Shown here: positions 49,235 through 59,029 of the stretch, piece by piece | Layout of the letters: every line of letters starts with the position of its first letter | Numbering within the stretch: the stretch's first letter is position 1 | DNA from: Ustilago trichophora | Lineage: Eukaryota; Basidiomycota; Ustilaginomycetes; Ustilaginales; Ustilaginaceae | Direction of reading: 5' to 3' | Assembly (NCBI GenBank): GCA_900323505.1 | Contig: OOIN01000002.1 | Span: 372,001-436,000 of the forward strand | Length of the DNA stretch: 64,000 bases | Position numbers and translations under genes: made by a program | The notes under the pieces: model-generated | Told to the model about the DNA's origin: nothing | Seen by the model: only the letters and a program-made list of their open reading frames with translations | Databases searched by the model: none

Positions 49235-50641
49235 ATGAAGTTCTCTCTCACCGTATCGGCGCTCCTCGCGCTCGCCGCTAGCACACAGTCGGCCTTTGCC
49301 ACAGAGTTCCAAAATCTCCAGCTGCGTCAAGGAGGAGACGTCAACACCTTGCTACAAGGTCTTCGTGACAACAACCTCACCTCGCTTGCCAACGTTCTCT
49401 CCCAGCACCCCGCCGTTACTGAGCGCATTTTCGCCGACAACTCGGAGAAGCTCCTCCTCGCCCCTACTGACGAGGCCATTTCCAAGCTTCCCTCCTGGGT
49501 CACTAGCAACTCGTCCCGTCTCGAAGCCACTTTGCTTCAGCACGTGCTGAGGGGTAACTTTGACACCGAGAAGCTCAACGCCTTCCCTTTGCACACCATC
49601 GGCCATTCGCTGTTGAACAGCTCGGAATTCTCAAACCTCCCCGGTGGAGCTGGTCAGGCTGTTGCACTCGCCAAGAGTGGCGACAAGCACTTTGTCTCGG
49701 AAGCCGTTAACAACGACACCTACGTTCAGAGCGTACACAAGTTCGACTCGATTACCGTTCAGCCAATCGACCAGGCTATCACCGTTCCTGGCTCCGTCAC
49801 GGACACTTTGCGATTCTTGGGATACACCGGAATCTCGACCCTCCTCCAGAACGTTCAGAGCGGCGCACTGGCACGAACGATCGACTCGATGGCTGGAGTC
49901 ACTCTATTCGTCCCCACCAACGACGCTATTGCCAAGTTTGTCGCTACCCAGCCCAACCCTGCTGAAATCCCCACTGTGCTCGGACAGCACATTGTCGCCT
50001 CTCGTGTCGTCTACTCCCCCTTGCTCATTGATCAGGGAAGCCTGATCTCGAGCTCTGGACAGGACATTGTATTCGACAACAACGCCGGTACCGTCAAAGT
50101 GGGCAACTTTACTGCCAAGATCTTGAAGACCGACATCATTGCTCAGCAGGGTGTCATTCACCAGATTGACAACGTGTTGGCATCCACCGCTCTCGACACT
50201 GGTCGTGCTGCTCAGGCTCAGAAATCCGCCCAGCAGTCTGTTGACGCTCAGAAGGCTCAGTCTCTCTCCGGCCCCGTTAGCGGCAAGAACGCCATCACCA
50301 CCCAGGGCACCGACGTGCCTCAGGCTCAGCAGGGAAGTGGTGCCAACAACAGATCCGCCAACGACAACACCGACAATGCCGGATCTGGACAGACCGCTTC
50401 GGCTATCGGAAACGGTACCAACGGCAACAACGGTGGTGCCTCCCAGGCTGGTTCTAGTTCCAACGGCAACGGTTCCAACGGCACCAATGGCAACGGTAAT
50501 GGTAACGGTTCCAACGGCAACGGCAATGGAAATGGAAGCAACATCGACCACCGTGGCCAAAACTCTGCTGTCTCTCTTCGCAGCGTCAGCATTGCCGGCT
50601 CTGCCGTTGTTCTCTCTTCCATCCTCGCCGTCGTTCTCTAA
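49235..50641 (+). CDS. GPI-anchored fasciclin-like (FAS1) cell-surface protein
   Basis: 468 residues from ATG 49235. The frame is open further upstream through the pyrimidine-rich leader, but that has no ATG and no protein-like character. Residues 1-22 are a signal peptide (MKFSLTVSALLALAAS). Two FAS1 domains follow, at about 38-165 (LLLAPTDEAISKLPSW) and 170-305 (TLFVPTNDAIAKFVATQ, VIHQIDNVLAS). A Gln/Asn/Gly/Ser-rich linker leads to a hydrophobic C-terminus (SIAGSAVVLSSILAVVL) preceded by small residues, as for GPI attachment. FAS1 proteins mediate adhesion and cell-wall interactions. Codon use is strongly biased (GTC, CTC, AAC), suggesting high expression. The linker resembles mannoprotein stalks. 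Confidence 0.92.
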   Translation: MKFSLTVSALLALAASTQSAFATEFQNLQLRQGGDVNTLLQGLRDNNLTSLANVLSQHPAVTERIFADNSEKLLLAPTDEAISKLPSWVTSNSSRLEATLLQHVLRGNFDTEKLNAFPLHTIGHSLLNSSEFSNLPGGAGQAVALAKSGDKHFVSEAVNNDTYVQSVHKFDSITVQPIDQAITVPGSVTDTLRFLGYTGISTLLQNVQSGALARTIDSMAGVTLFVPTNDAIAKFVATQPNPAEIPTVLGQHIVASRVVYSPLLIDQGSLISSSGQDIVFDNNAGTVKVGNFTAKILKTDIIAQQGVIHQIDNVLASTALDTGRAAQAQKSAQQSVDAQKAQSLSGPVSGKNAITTQGTDVPQAQQGSGANNRSANDNTDNAGSGQTASAIGNGTNGNNGGASQAGSSSNGNGSNGTNGNGNGNGSNGNGNGNGSNIDHRGQNSAVSLRSVSIAGSAVVLSSILAVVL

Positions 50642-51052
50642 ATTCTCATTCAAGATATACAGAGGCGGAGAAAGGCGCTCGACGTCAACCTTCGATCGGG
50701 ACACGAACGCTTCTCCTTCTCTCCACTCTCTTTGTCACACTTGAGTTCCTTCTTCTCTTTCTCGCTGCAAAGCAAACTGTATCCATAGCTCCATCCTTTT
50801 TTCTCCTTGCTGGCCCTTTTGTGGGCTCAGAGTTCTTCAATGTCCATCCTGAGTTTCGTTTCCGAACTTCCATCTCAACGTGATGTGATATGTGGCATGG
50901 TTCTGAATCGGCGAAGGAAAAACCCTGCGGTTCAAAAGTTGGTCGGACGAGCTTGCTTACGATGCAGAGTAGATCACAGTACAGATGCGAACACACGAGC
51001 CGACACAAAGCCAAAGACATGAGAATCTTACATAGTCGAACGAATTGATGCC

Positions 51053-51646
51053 TTAATCGGTCTTACTCTTTCCCCGCAGCCCCATTCGCTCAGAAGGCGA
51101 TGCGAACGCAGGAACGAATCCATCAACCATTTGCAGCGCCCTTGTCAACACAAAACCCAGTACTCGCTCCACTGGCCTTGCCAGCGGCATCTTGTCCAAG
51201 ACCATGCTTTGCAGAGAAACCAAGGGCAACGTGAAAATGGGCCTTCCTTCGACGGGTGGCGACCTTGCACAACTCTCATGCGGAGTATGCCAGGCCAGAA
51301 GACGTGCTGCTCCAACATGATCCAGTTCGGCGTCCATTCGGGAAGCCAGAGCTTGCCATTGTTCCCCTTCGATTCCTCCTCGCCTTGGTCGCGATGGTGT
51401 AGGAAGCAAGCGCAGAGCGTCGGTGGGACGCAAGCTGAGTGCCGCACCTGCCAAGCTGGGCAGAGAGCGGATGGCGTCGGTGATCCCGTGACACTCAAAT
51501 CGGAGAGAGAGCTCGACATTCACCACGACTCGCCGATTCCAGTTTTCCTTCCAGAGAGCAGATCTGAAAAGGAACGGAGGCCACGGATGTATCAGACAAT
51601 AAAGGTATCGAGCATGCATGTCAGCTTTACGGGAACGAGGTAACAT
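51053..51646 (-). CDS. possible hypothetical protein downstream of BUD32
   Basis: An open frame with ATG at 51646 and stop at 51053, encoding 197 residues. From about residue 28 (SALWKENWNRRVVVNVELSL) onward it has plausible codon use and an ordinary protein composition. The first 27 codons do not, and a CTTTTCAG just before that point could be a 3' splice site, so the true 5' exon may lie elsewhere. The ATG is only 62 bp after the BUD32 stop, on the same strand. I recognise no domain. It could be a separate gene, an alternative 3' exon of BUD32, or chance. Confidence 0.35.
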   Translation of the reverse strand: MLPRSRKADMHARYLYCLIHPWPPFLFRSALWKENWNRRVVVNVELSLRFECHGITDAIRSLPSLAGAALSLRPTDALRLLPTPSRPRRGGIEGEQWQALASRMDAELDHVGAARLLAWHTPHESCARSPPVEGRPIFTLPLVSLQSMVLDKMPLARPVERVLGFVLTRALQMVDGFVPAFASPSERMGLRGKSKTD

Positions 51647-51708
51647 CGCCGTTTCTTGGAGCTCTTATAGCGAGGGGCGGGGGACGGGCAGGGAGAAGGG
51701 AGTTTCAC

Positions 51709-53302
51709 CTACCCCACCATGGATCTCTTTCGGCCTCGCAGTCGCACTGCAGTAGCAAGATTGCCAATCGTAAGAAGAGTCGGTGCAATGTCAGTAATTT
51801 TCCGTTCTGCTTGTAGATCAACCTGTCGTTTGAGGCAACTCACCTTCTTCAAGCTTCCTCCTGGTCTCCTCCCATTTGCCAAGCTTTCCACCCTTGCCAC
51901 GGTTCTTGCCGGATGACCTGGCGGTCACCTCTTCCGCATAGCTGTTGAGGATCGTCTGGAAGAGCGCCTCTGAAGCGGGATGTGTGGAAGCGAATGCCCT
52001 CTCGAGCACGTAGAGGTCCACCGCCTTGTCCTCTGCGAAAGCCGACACAGAGGACAGACCAAAGTCAATCAGAACCACTTCATCGTGTTCCAGATCGATC
52101 TCGATGGGGCTGTGCACAGACGAAGGCGGCGATGCAGGGCGCAGCATCATGTTGGAAGTGGTGAGATCCCCGTGAATGATGTCGGCTTCGTGCATGATGG
52201 CTAGCTGCCTACCAATCAGCCTCATCAATTTGATTTGGTCGTTTTCTGAAAGAACGACGTCCTCCTCTTCGGCAGCAGCTGCTTCCTCCTCGTCGATCAC
52301 GAGCTCGTCCTCACCCTCAGCTCCACCTCCGAGCCACTCACGGACACTTTTACCAGCAATAAGCTCAAGGCCGAGAATACCCTCCTTCTCGTCCACACAG
52401 CGGACAGCAGGAACGGCGACACCGGCTTTTGCGCATCGAAGCAATGCCCTTGCTTCCATGATAGTGCGGGACGCGGTGATGTTGCTCGAGAGCGTCGGGT
52501 GACGGTAGGTCTTGGGGAAGCGCCATTTGAGCAGGATCGAGGAAGGAGGCTCCACCTTGCTTGAAGTGAGTGTAGCGGAGCGCGGCTGCGGCCATGAAAG
52601 GATATTGTTGGTAGCAATGCGGGAGATGTAGACCTTGGCCTCGGCTCCCTGTTTGATCAACTTGGAAGCCTTCGAGTCGGAAAGCAGCGCAACGAGCGGA
52701 GGGGCGTTTGGCGAGCGTTTGGCGATCGCCGCTGCTTTCTTCACTGTGCTTGGGCCAGCGACCTTTGCATCTGTGGTCGAAGCTTGTTCCCGAGATCCAC
52801 GCCTCGACATGGACTGACCTCCAGCATCGTTTGCGTCCTTGGCGTCACCATGAGATGCGACGCTCGCCCTTCGCGAACTTCCCCCAAAGTTGTCGTTTGG
52901 AGTGATTTCAAGCGAGGTGCTGGCGACAGGCGTAGCTGCCGATCTGGCAGTGGTAGCCTGCAGCAAAGATGGAAGCTTTGGTCGAGCGCTCTCGGTGCTA
53001 GATCTGGATGTGCTAGATGTGGTGCGATTTCGGTGCGATTTGGCAGCAGCAGCGGCGTCTCTGGCTTGAGCTGAAGCGAGTCGATCGGCCGCCGACTGAG
53101 TATGTTTCCGTGGAGAGGCAGCTGCGGAGGTGACGGAGGATGCTGGCGACGTCGACAGAATGGCCTCGGAACTCGCCTCAACCGAGGTGTCTACAATAGA
53201 CGTAGGTCGCGAACGAGTGGTCGGGAAAGCCAATCTCGGCGTGCGAGACGATGAAGGGCTCGAAGACAGGCCATCGCCTCCTCGTTGCTCGAGACCAGAC
53301 AT
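51709..53302 (-). CDS. BUD32: Bud32/PRPK-type kinase of the KEOPS/EKC complex
   Basis: Two exons on the minus strand: 53302-51844 and 51746-51709, giving 498 residues. The 97-nt intron (GTGAGT...TGCAG) is confirmed by the product: it joins KLEE to VRLRGRKRSMVG, the invariant C-terminus of Bud32. The kinase covers about residues 215-498: QGAEAKVYI, the lysine segment LLKWRFPKTYRHP, HGDLTTSNMM (near 375), LIDFGLSS (near 412) and DKAVDLYVLERAF. Bud32 works with Kae1, Cgi121 and Pcc1 in tRNA t6A synthesis. The protein is about twice normal length because of a Ser/Ala-rich N-terminal extension of about 210 residues. ATG 53302 is chosen as the first Met; the frame continues upstream to a GTG. Confidence 0.93.
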
Positions 53303-53837
53303 GATTGCAGGACAGGTGAGAATATGTGTTGCGACGGGTTTCGCCCGCTTTGAAGCCGGATGCGTAGCAGGTGTAAGGACAATTGGTCTGCCAAGGTTAC
53401 GACCAAATGAGCGCACACGACAGCGCCAGTTGTTGGGCGAGGTGTTGGGCGAAGCGGAAGAGTAGTTGGCCGAGTCGAACTTCGCTGATGATGTTGAAAG
53501 AGTTGCGTGAGAGATCTGAGGAGGATTACTTTGGCGAGCTTAGGATGCCTTCTTGAGCCTTTTCAGAATCCGACACCCTTGACGTAGCCATGAAATCTAT
53601 TCATCAATTTTCGCTCTCAATCGATCGGGCTCCACTTGGCCTCCCGAAAGAATTCTTGTCTGTCGAAGGTGAGAATCTAACAAACTGGGATCAAGCCAGC
53701 ATTTAAGGGTTGCCTTCCTTTCACGTCATGCGCTACAATCTTTTCATGCTTGTCGGGTCAATAGGAACAGAGGCTATTTGTGAACTGTATGATGAAGCAG
53801 ATCCAATCTAATTGAGAAAGACAAGTCGGGACCGTTT

Positions 53838-54659
53838 CTAAATTTTGAGCTGTGCAGAGTTGTCGACCTGTAAAAAAGCCAAGCGAAAGAGAGTCAGTAA
53901 AAAGAAGAACCGATTTGCGCTTTGAAGAATCGGCAAGACGCCTTCGCAGAATTTTATGATTCCGAAAGAGAGGGTATCTCAAGCCAGAGGTGCCGCTCGA
54001 CCTTTACTCACCTTTGTATGTGTCCCGCTGATCGTCTTCTTAGTGCGCTTCCACTTTCCCGAGTGAACAGGGCCCTCTCCATCGTCTTCCACGCCATCGT
54101 CCCTCTCCACGAGCCAAAATTCGGCTGTGAGGAAAGCGATCGACTTGCCTACCTGGGCCGAGTAGACTTCCATCTCGATTACTGATCCGACGGGGCATGC
54201 ATTGAGGTAGAACACGTTGATGTTCTGTGACACGCCGAGAAAGCTCCAAGGCGTTCCGTACACTCCTGACGTATGTCCGTGGATCACCATGCTTGTGAAG
54301 TTATCAACTAAAGTGGCCCCACAACCGCCGTGCATATTTCCAAGGCTATTGTTCATCCGCTCATTGACTCGCATACGTAGAACGAGTCGAACATGGATGT
54401 CCTTTCGGACCGCTGTGGGGGCAGATGCGCTGCCGGACGTTTTCAAGGTGAGACGTGCGGTTTCCTGGGAATCATCCACATCGGCCGCTTCACGGACCGG
54501 CTCGCCATTCTCGTCGAGACCTGTGCGCTCGACAGAGATGACGGTCACGGTAGGATCGACAGCAGAACTTGAGTATCCGGCGCTTTCGGCCAAATTTCTT
54601 GTCATGTCCACAGCGTCTTGCGTCGCATCTTGGAGGCTTTTGGGAAGTGGCGCTGGCAT
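53838..54659 (-). CDS. Hot-dog fold thioesterase (4HBT/ACOT13-like)
   Basis: Two exons on the minus strand: 54659-54012 and 53867-53838, giving 225 residues. The 144-nt intron starts GTGAGT and ends TTTTTTACAG, phase 0; exon 2 encodes only VDNSAQLKI. The hot-dog domain lies at about residues 85-205, with RMNNSLGNMHGGCGATLVDN, the helix that carries the catalytic Asp in this family, and INVFYLNACPVGSVIEMEV. Acyl-CoA thioesterases of this type hydrolyse fatty-acyl-CoA in the cytosol or mitochondria. Without splicing, the frame would end in VSKGRAAPLA, so the ultra-short last exon should be checked. Same strand as APC5 and BUD32. Confidence 0.87.
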
Positions 54660-55235
54660 GTCGTCTTTCTAGGATACAGAAGTAGTGTGAATGTTTGGTC
54701 GAAATGAGTCAACGCCTGGGTGCTGGAAAGGCGTATCGGTGGAGTGTGCTTGAGCGTGTCGGTGTCGCGGGTATGGTCGCGGCGATAAATGAGTCGACGA
54801 TGGCTTCTGGATAGATAGCGGTGTTCAGTATGGTGATGGTGGTGGTAATGGTGGTGATGATGGTGGTGAGGAGAGGATGTGCAAGGACGCAGAGACCTTT
54901 ACCGTAACCGGTCGAGAAGGTCCACGCGAGCCGGTGGCCCGAATCCGGCAACCAGTTCAAGTCTCGCTTGCCCCACGCTTGGATTTTGCTCCGCAATCTT
55001 TGACGCGTGAAAATTGACCTCATTTCGGCGTGCCTTTTGGGTATGTGGTGGCACGTTCGGTCTCCACACTCGTGTGGTCACCATCCAATCTTGGACTTGC
55101 GTCAACCCTGGGCAAAGGTCCTACACTGGACTTGTGTCTGCGTCTACTGTACACATTTATGCATGGCTGCGGTTAGAACTTCTGATTGTCCTAGTGTACA
55201 GTGCAAAGGCATCTTGGAGTCACAGATATGATCTT
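54660..55235. other. intergenic region upstream of the hot-dog thioesterase gene
   Basis: 576 bp between the hot-dog thioesterase ATG (54659, minus strand) and the APC5 stop. It holds a short GGT/GGTGAT-type repeat at about 54833-54872. No gene is supported. Confidence 0.5.
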
Positions 55236-57437
55236 CTACGTTGAATCTAGTCGCTTGCTCGCTGCTTCACCGCTGGCCACGTAGCCCGCTACCGACACCA
55301 CAATGTCCAGAATTTGGCGCACCTGGTCGATGCAGACTCGATCCTGCGACTGGTCTGAACGCGTCCAAGCTTGTTCGACCTTGTCCAATCGTGTTGCCAG
55401 ATCAGACACTCGTGCTTCGTCACCCAAATGGTGATGGAGACGCACCATGTAGTAAAGGATCTGTGTTTGCAAACCAAGACACTCGACTCGACCCGCGTCT
55501 TGTTCGGCTCGTCGTAACCAATGCAAGACTCTGGTCAGATCCTCGCGATCCGTCTTGTCGGAACATGCGAGCAGAATGCATGCATATGCCCACTGTGCAC
55601 GAGCTCGTAGCTCAACATCCTCGCTCGTCAGGCAGTTTGGAAGATCGGACTCGACGAGCAATCGTGCCCCGTCTGGCATGTTGAGGTGTAATCCTAATGT
55701 CTCAGCTAGCTGAACTCTTGCACCGAAGATCAACCGATGGCAATCCATTTCCTTGGCAATCGAGAGAGCTGCCAAAGTCGGCATGAGTGATAAGCTTGGT
55801 TGATCACTCCGGGCCCGTTGAGCAGCTTTGCGCAGCAGCGCTTCAGCCGCTTCCTCGGCTGTCAGTTGGCTGAATGCTTTAAACCGCTGTCCAAAAGCTT
55901 TCTCGGTTTCGCTCGACTTTCCGGATGCGAGGTAGTGCAGTGCCAGCTCGACCAAGGCGCTCGGAGAACCGACTGCGTCTTCAATGTCGCACCCGGCGAG
56001 AGGCTGCTCACGGATTGGCAGGCTTTCTGCTAGCAGGCGCAGAACTGCTTGGTCCTCTCTTCGCGTGGCTCGTAAGCGTAGCACATCCCCTATCGTCCTG
56101 TGCCAAATAGTATACTGGCTGAAAGAAATTGCTTGATATGTCGTCGGTGAGATCATCAAGCTGAGCGCCTCTTCGTACTGACCCGCACGCGAGAGCCTTG
56201 TTGCTTTATGGCAGATGCAGTCCATCCTCGATTCCTCCTGCAGCGATGACAGAACTCGACCATGGGTATCTATGTCGACGCGGTCCTGATAGACGTCGGC
56301 CAACGCGGGTTGACCAAGCAGATCCCACAAACGAGCCACTTCGGCATCCCCCTGTATGACGTCCCTGCCCAATCGTCGTTTGGAATCGTCCATAAGCTCC
56401 AATGCTGCCTCCGAGGCTGCTAGTGCTTCTCTGGACGGCTGAGCTGGAGCAAACCTGTCTTCGAGGTCATGAAGCACCTCCACTGCAGAGCGTCCCTTGG
56501 CAAGATCGCAGCGTGCTTTCCACACCGCATCGCTCACGGGCTGTCGAAGGGCCTCGGTTGTCATGGCGGGCGCCGCTCCTAGAGTTGCCGCAAGAGTGCT
56601 TGTGCCAACTCCTTGAATGCGAAGCATTAGGCTTTCGCAGGCTGAGATGCAGTCACCGTCGTTTGCAGAGCGCGCAAGGCTGATGGCCTCGTCCAGCGCC
56701 GCTTTTGCTGCAGAAAAGCTGTCAGTTCTGACGTGGAAGGCTGCTAGGTGCAACAATGTGTGTTGGTGGAGCTCTCGATCAGCCCCTGGAGCGTAAAAGT
56801 CAAAGAATTTTTCCATGTTGTCCTTGGCCATTGCATAATCACCGCGAAGCAGCCCGAGCTGATAGTCTCGAAAGGCGACCAGCCTCGCGTCGGACAGCGG
56901 CGAAGTGGCCATATCTATTGACTCGTAGAATTGCGATGTACCTAGCAAGCCTTCTCTCCATGCATGCGCTGACGCTGTCAAGTGATCCCTGGCTTGCAAG
57001 TCGAGGCTGTCAAAGACCAGTTTCATCCGACGGAAGTAGAGGCCGAAGAATGATCGTCGCTCAAAAAAGATATCTGTAGCATTGAGCATACCCATAGGTT
57101 CATAGCTGGGCATGATCTTGTTGAGTCTTTCGTTGAAGAGCTTGGTTAGGCCATCCGGCACGTCGAGCAGGTTAAGCATGCCATCAAGATAGTCAATCAT
57201 GATGCGGGAATTTTCTTGCTCGTCTTGCATCGCTGCACGGAGCTCGTCTGTGAAGGCCGCATATGAGGGCGATGGAGATCGTGTCTGGTATATCTTGTCC
57301 ATGAGAAACAAGAGCAGCTGCTTGCGTGCGACCTGTGCCTCGTCGTTGAGTTGCACACGGCAATGAAAGTTGAAGAGAACGAGGATGGCGATGATCTCGC
57401 CGTTCATCTCGTCTGGCGGTGCAAGATTGACGTCCAT
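55236..57437 (-). CDS. APC5: Anaphase-promoting complex subunit 5
   Basis: 733 residues from ATG 57437; the frame runs upstream to a TTG at 57497, and an upstream exon is possible. The N-terminal ~200 residues are helical (IIAILVLFNFHCRVQLNDE). The Apc5 signature follows near 245-290: LLHLAAFHVRTDSFSAAKAALDEAISLARSAND, split here as the TPR-like core HLAAFHVRTDSFSAAKAAL. The rest is a run of TPR-like helices (EALSLMISPTTY, LSLMPTLAALSIAKEMD). APC5 is a scaffold subunit of the APC/C ubiquitin ligase, linking the catalytic core to the TPR lobe. The gene faces TOM7 across a 497-bp spacer. Confidence 0.87.
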   Translation of the reverse strand: MDVNLAPPDEMNGEIIAILVLFNFHCRVQLNDEAQVARKQLLLFLMDKIYQTRSPSPSYAAFTDELRAAMQDEQENSRIMIDYLDGMLNLLDVPDGLTKLFNERLNKIMPSYEPMGMLNATDIFFERRSFFGLYFRRMKLVFDSLDLQARDHLTASAHAWREGLLGTSQFYESIDMATSPLSDARLVAFRDYQLGLLRGDYAMAKDNMEKFFDFYAPGADRELHQHTLLHLAAFHVRTDSFSAAKAALDEAISLARSANDGDCISACESLMLRIQGVGTSTLAATLGAAPAMTTEALRQPVSDAVWKARCDLAKGRSAVEVLHDLEDRFAPAQPSREALAASEAALELMDDSKRRLGRDVIQGDAEVARLWDLLGQPALADVYQDRVDIDTHGRVLSSLQEESRMDCICHKATRLSRAGQYEEALSLMISPTTYQAISFSQYTIWHRTIGDVLRLRATRREDQAVLRLLAESLPIREQPLAGCDIEDAVGSPSALVELALHYLASGKSSETEKAFGQRFKAFSQLTAEEAAEALLRKAAQRARSDQPSLSLMPTLAALSIAKEMDCHRLIFGARVQLAETLGLHLNMPDGARLLVESDLPNCLTSEDVELRARAQWAYACILLACSDKTDREDLTRVLHWLRRAEQDAGRVECLGLQTQILYYMVRLHHHLGDEARVSDLATRLDKVEQAWTRSDQSQDRVCIDQVRQILDIVVSVAGYVASGEAASKRLDST

Positions 57438-57934
57438 ATTGGCTTTCAAATGCCTCGCACAGCACGGATCGCTCCGAAACCGTAGCAGTGATGACAAGGG
57501 CGACAGAGTGGCCCAACGTGAACGGTGAGATCAAGAGACGTCGGAATGATGCCAAGGTGTTGCTTCTAGAGCGGCCGAGAACAACACTCCCCCAAACGCG
57601 TCTCTCAGGCTCGCATTCGTGGTGTGGGGCTTCTTGCCACCTTTGCATCTCAGCAGAACAAAAAAAGAAAAAAAGGCAGTTGCAGACGGCAGGGTTGTCG
57701 ATTCCTCCACCTTTTGACTGTAATTTCGCCGCTGTTCCAAGAAAAGGCGAAATTTGGGATTTCGGAAATCGGGCTTGGAAGGACTGCTGCTGGTTGCTGC
57801 TGCCTCTGCACTTTAACGCAGACATATGCTTCGCAAAGACTTTTTCCTGATCGGCATCGCTATCCCTTCCACCACCAGCGCATTCATCATACCTCAACCA
57901 TCAAGCCTCAATCACACCTCCGCACATAATCACA
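57438..57934. other. APC5-TOM7 divergent intergenic region
   Basis: 497 bp between the two ATGs. It includes a purine run near 57660-57680 on the plus strand. No gene is seen. Confidence 0.5.
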
Positions 57935-58565
57935 ATGGCTTTTTCTGAAGATACCAAAGTGCGTTTTTCCTCATCTCGGCTGACCACAGCACATGACACC
58001 ACATCACATTGGCAAAGCGACCACGTTGCATCTTTGTTAGAGAGATGTGGTGCTGGTCTTCATCTACTTTTGATGCCTCCTCTTCGACACCGATGCTGCT
58101 CTTCGTGTCGCTTCGACCGAGTGAAACTGACTCGATCACTTATCTGGACATATTCTACCCCTCCTCTGATCACTGACATTGCCGGAAACAGGAGCGAATC
58201 GTCAAGGCCGTCGATGTCTCCAAGACGCTGCTCCACTACGGCTGGTGAGTTGGAATTCGCCGCATATGTTTGAACACTCCTCTGTTGTGATTGTGCACTC
58301 ACCAACTCCATTCTTTTGCCATTGGCCTGTCACATGTGTGATGATGCAACAGGGTGCCTTTTGTTCTCTACATTGGCTTCACCCGAAGCACGCCACAGCC
58401 CAGCTTGATCAAGTGAGTAACTTTTTGCGGCTTATCCGCGTCGTTTGCCTCCAGATCGATGGTTCGCTGACTCTCTCTTTTGTCAATCTTCGGACGACTT
58501 CCGACGACTCGCTTTTTCTTTTCTTGTTATCACCTATCGACAGGCTCATCAGCCCTCTTGCTTGA
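57935..58565 (+). CDS. TOM7: Mitochondrial import receptor subunit Tom7
   Basis: Four exons: 57935-57958, 58192-58244, 58353-58412 and 58544-58565, giving 52 residues. The introns are 233, 108 and 131 nt, with GTGCGT, GTGAGT and GTGAGT donors and CAG acceptors; phases are 0, 2 and 2. Three quarters of the product is diagnostic: ERIVKAVDVSKTLLHYGWVP, then FVLYIGFTRSTPQPSLIKLI and the C-terminal SPLA. Tom7 is a small tail-anchored subunit that modulates assembly of the TOM outer-membrane import complex. The gene is invisible to single-frame scans because no exon exceeds 60 nt. The exon model is certain enough to give a continuous family alignment. Confidence 0.95.
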
Positions 58566-59029
58566 AAGACTGGATTCTCGGCCCATCCGAACACGCCCAT
58601 CTCTCCGATTCCTATTGCAAAATGCTTGAAAAGCACTGCACCTCTGTACAATTATAGTTTGACTCAGCTACTTTGGCAGTCGTGTCAATATCCACCGCTT
58701 TAATTCTGCTGATCTCAGTGTTCTTTTGCGGCCAGAGGCCGCTGAAAGCGAGCAACGTGCACGTATCGGTACTATAAGAACCAGCTCCATCCCCGCTTTC
58801 GGGTGTTGCTCTGAATAACATCTTCAACCTACCTCCATCGACAGCTCGTCTCAAAGGGCCTTTCTTGGGTCTGCTTCCTCGTTCCGTATTCCGCATATCA
58901 CTGAGCGGATCCATCGACCCTTGCCAACAACCGTCGAGCATCTATACAATTCGGCACTCAGCCTGACCTTTCTTCGTCGAGCATCGTTCCGATGATAAGT
59001 GATGAGCTTCGATCGGATTCGTCATCAGC
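58566..59029. other. intergenic region
   Basis: 464 bp between TOM7 and the next same-strand gene. No gene is seen; C/T-rich in the second half. Confidence 0.5.
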
